Shown piece after piece: positions 5,683-6,707 of a DNA stretch of 6,707 nt. Source of the DNA: Bordetella parapertussis (GTDB lineage Bacteria > Cyanobacteriota > Cyanobacteriia > PCC-6307 > Cyanobiaceae); NCBI GenBank assembly GCA_943324725.2, contig CALPMR020000169.1, positions 1 through 6,707 of the forward strand, read 5' to 3'. Every line of letters begins with the position of its first letter. Position 1 is the first letter of the stretch. The translations under genes were made by a program, and so were the position numbers. A model generated the notes under the pieces. It was not told the origin of the DNA and did no database searches. It was given only the letters and a program-made list of their open reading frames with translations.

Positions 5683-6309
5683 TCAGCTGGCTTTCCAGCG
5701 ATCCGAGCTGCGGGCCTTCGCCCCCCAGACCGTGTCCAGACGGCGATCGCGACCACAGGCGAAGCGGTAGTAGCGATAGCGCAGGCTGTTGAGCCTGGCG
5801 TAATTCTGGTGGTACAGCTCGGCGGGCCAGAAGCGGGTGAGCGGCTTGATCGAGACCTTGATCGACGAGGCCGGTTTGCCCAGGTCCCGGGCCGCTGCCA
5901 GCAGACTGTTGCGGGCCTCCACCGCCTGGTTGGCATTGGTGGTGAAGATCACCGGGCGATAGGAATCGCCCCGGTCGCAGAACTGGCCCTTGCCATCGAA
6001 GGGATCGATGTTGCGCCAGTAGGCCCGCAGCAGGGCGTCGTAGCGGATCCTGGTGTTGTCAAAGCGCACCCGCACCGACTCCTGATGGCCGGTGGTTTCG
6101 GAGGAGACCTGCCGGTAGCTGGGGTTGGCGAGCTTGCCGCCGCTGTAGCCGCTCTCGACATCCAGCACCCCGGCCAGATCTTCGAGATCGTGCTCGAGGC
6201 ACCAGAAGCAGCCGCCAGCCAGCACCGCCTCTTCGGTGGCGGCCTGGGCCGGCGCCAAGGGGCCCGCCAGCACCAGGAGCAGGCTCAGCAGCAGGGCGAA
6301 AAGACGCAT
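5683..6309 (-). CDS. msrA: Peptide-methionine (S)-S-oxide reductase MsrA with signal peptide
   Basis: Complete gene for 208 residues. The enzyme reduces the S form of methionine sulfoxide in proteins back to methionine. Residues 1-23 form a signal peptide: MRLF, a Leu-rich core, and a likely cut after APAQA. The enzyme is therefore probably periplasmic, lumenal or otherwise exported. The mature part opens with GGCFWCLE; Cys34 is the catalytic residue and Cys37 lies three further on. Other family marks are GYSGG (54-58), TGHQESV (73-79), FCDRGDSYRP (110-119) and the C-terminal RFACGRDRRLDTVWG, with Cys185 as the likely resolving cysteine. Its ATG overlaps the lpxB stop by one base (TGATG) and no ribosome site of its own is seen, so translation is likely coupled. 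The export signal sets it apart from the usual cytoplasmic MsrA. Confidence 0.95.
   Translation of the reverse strand: MRLFALLLSLLLVLAGPLAPAQAATEEAVLAGGCFWCLEHDLEDLAGVLDVESGYSGGKLANPSYRQVSSETTGHQESVRVRFDNTRIRYDALLRAYWRNIDPFDGKGQFCDRGDSYRPVIFTTNANQAVEARNSLLAAARDLGKPASSIKVSIKPLTRFWPAELYHQNYARLNSLRYRYYRFACGRDRRLDTVWGAKARSSDRWKAS
5743..5750. repeat. HIP1 octamer GCGATCGC
   Basis: Third copy of the cyanobacterial HIP1 palindrome, within the 3' part of msrA (codons for the CGRDRRL region). Confidence 0.75.
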
Positions 6310-6707
6310 CAGACGCAGGAAGCGGCAGGGAGAGCCACAGCGGCCGCCTGCACCTGATCCAGAATCACGGCCGCCGCACGTCGGGTGACGCCGGGTTCCC
6401 CGAGCCTGAGGCGCAGACGCTGATAGCCCTCGCGCATGGTACGAACCGCAGCCCCATCGGGCGCGAGCAGGGGCTCCACCGCCGCGACGATCGCCGCCGG
6501 CGTCAGCCCGTCCTGGAGCAGTTCCGGCACCAGACGCTCCTCCAGGATCAGATTGACCGGAGAGATGTGGGCGACGTTGAAACGCAGCAGACGGCGGGCC
6601 ACGAAGGCCGTGGGCCGGCTGACGCGATAGCCGGTGACCTGGGGCACCCCCCGCAGGGCCAGCTGCAGGTTGGCCGTGCCCGACTTGGTGAGCGCCACAT
6701 CGGCCGC
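6309..6707 (-). CDS. lpxB: Lipid-A-disaccharide synthase LpxB, C-terminal part (5' end outside window)
   Basis: The last 132 residues of LpxB; the frame is open to the window edge and the start lies beyond base 6707. The family joins UDP-2,3-diacylglucosamine to lipid X to give the disaccharide of lipid A, at the inner face of the cytoplasmic membrane. Visible marks are [20 protein letters not shown], which matches the SGTA...P.V.GYR stretch of the donor-binding domain in glycosyltransferase family 19, then the cyanobacterial-looking [19 protein letters not shown]. The protein ends with a helical tail. About two thirds of the usual ~390 residues are missing only because the window ends. From knowledge of related genomes, fabZ, lpxA and lpxC may lie further upstream; that is outside what can be seen. 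Its stop overlaps the msrA start. Confidence 0.92.
   Translation of the reverse strand, partial: AADVALTKSGTANLQLALRGVPQVTGYRVSRPTAFVARRLLRFNVAHISPVNLILEERLVPELLQDGLTPAAIVAAVEPLLAPDGAAVRTMREGYQRLRLRLGEPGVTRRAAAVILDQVQAAAVALPAASCV

Noticed and set aside
5671..6357. Plus-strand open frame of 228 codons opposite msrA
   Set aside because: Antisense to a gene with every MsrA motif; the product is unrecognisable.

Overview
The window looks like chromosomal DNA of a GC-rich picocyanobacterium of the Synechococcus/Cyanobium group. The evidence is a DUF1825 protein that I know essentially only from cyanobacteria, a plant/cyanobacterial-type leucyl aminopeptidase, a LpxB C-terminus of cyanobacterial character, a GIY-YIG protein of a type I associate with picocyanobacteria, and three copies of the cyanobacterial HIP1 octamer GCGATCGC. 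It reads as core and near-core genome. I see no prophage, insertion sequence, CRISPR array, tRNA or rRNA.

Left part (1-1979). The window opens inside the 3' end of a RecD2-type ATP-dependent DNA helicase gene (+). About 420 bases without a recognisable gene follow, at visibly lower GC. Next comes the DUF1825 gene (-). Divergent from it lies a broken LuxR-type response regulator gene (+). Its pieces sit in three reading frames, and roughly the second half of the receiver domain plus the linker is missing. The short divergent intergenic stretch holds two perfect inverted repeats.

Middle part (2026-4993, +). A helix-hairpin-helix (HhH) protein gene overlaps a GIY-YIG nuclease-family gene by ATGA. 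Together the two encode the kinds of domain found at the two ends of UvrC, which makes them the most interesting pair in the window. After a GC-rich hairpin comes a complete pepA (M17 leucyl aminopeptidase) with all metal and catalytic residues present.

Right part (5020-6707). A two-helix membrane protein gene (+) follows pepA closely. It converges on a three-gene minus-strand run, lpxB (partial) -> msrA -> a 63-residue unknown. lpxB and msrA overlap by one base (TGATG), and MsrA carries a signal peptide, so a secreted or periplasmic methionine sulfoxide repair enzyme appears to be coupled to lipid A synthesis. A 25-bp tandem duplication sits at the convergent junction.

Nothing here is clearly a new multi-gene system. 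The best leads are the coupled HhH/GIY-YIG pair, the freshly broken regulator next to DUF1825, and the small conserved-looking unknowns.
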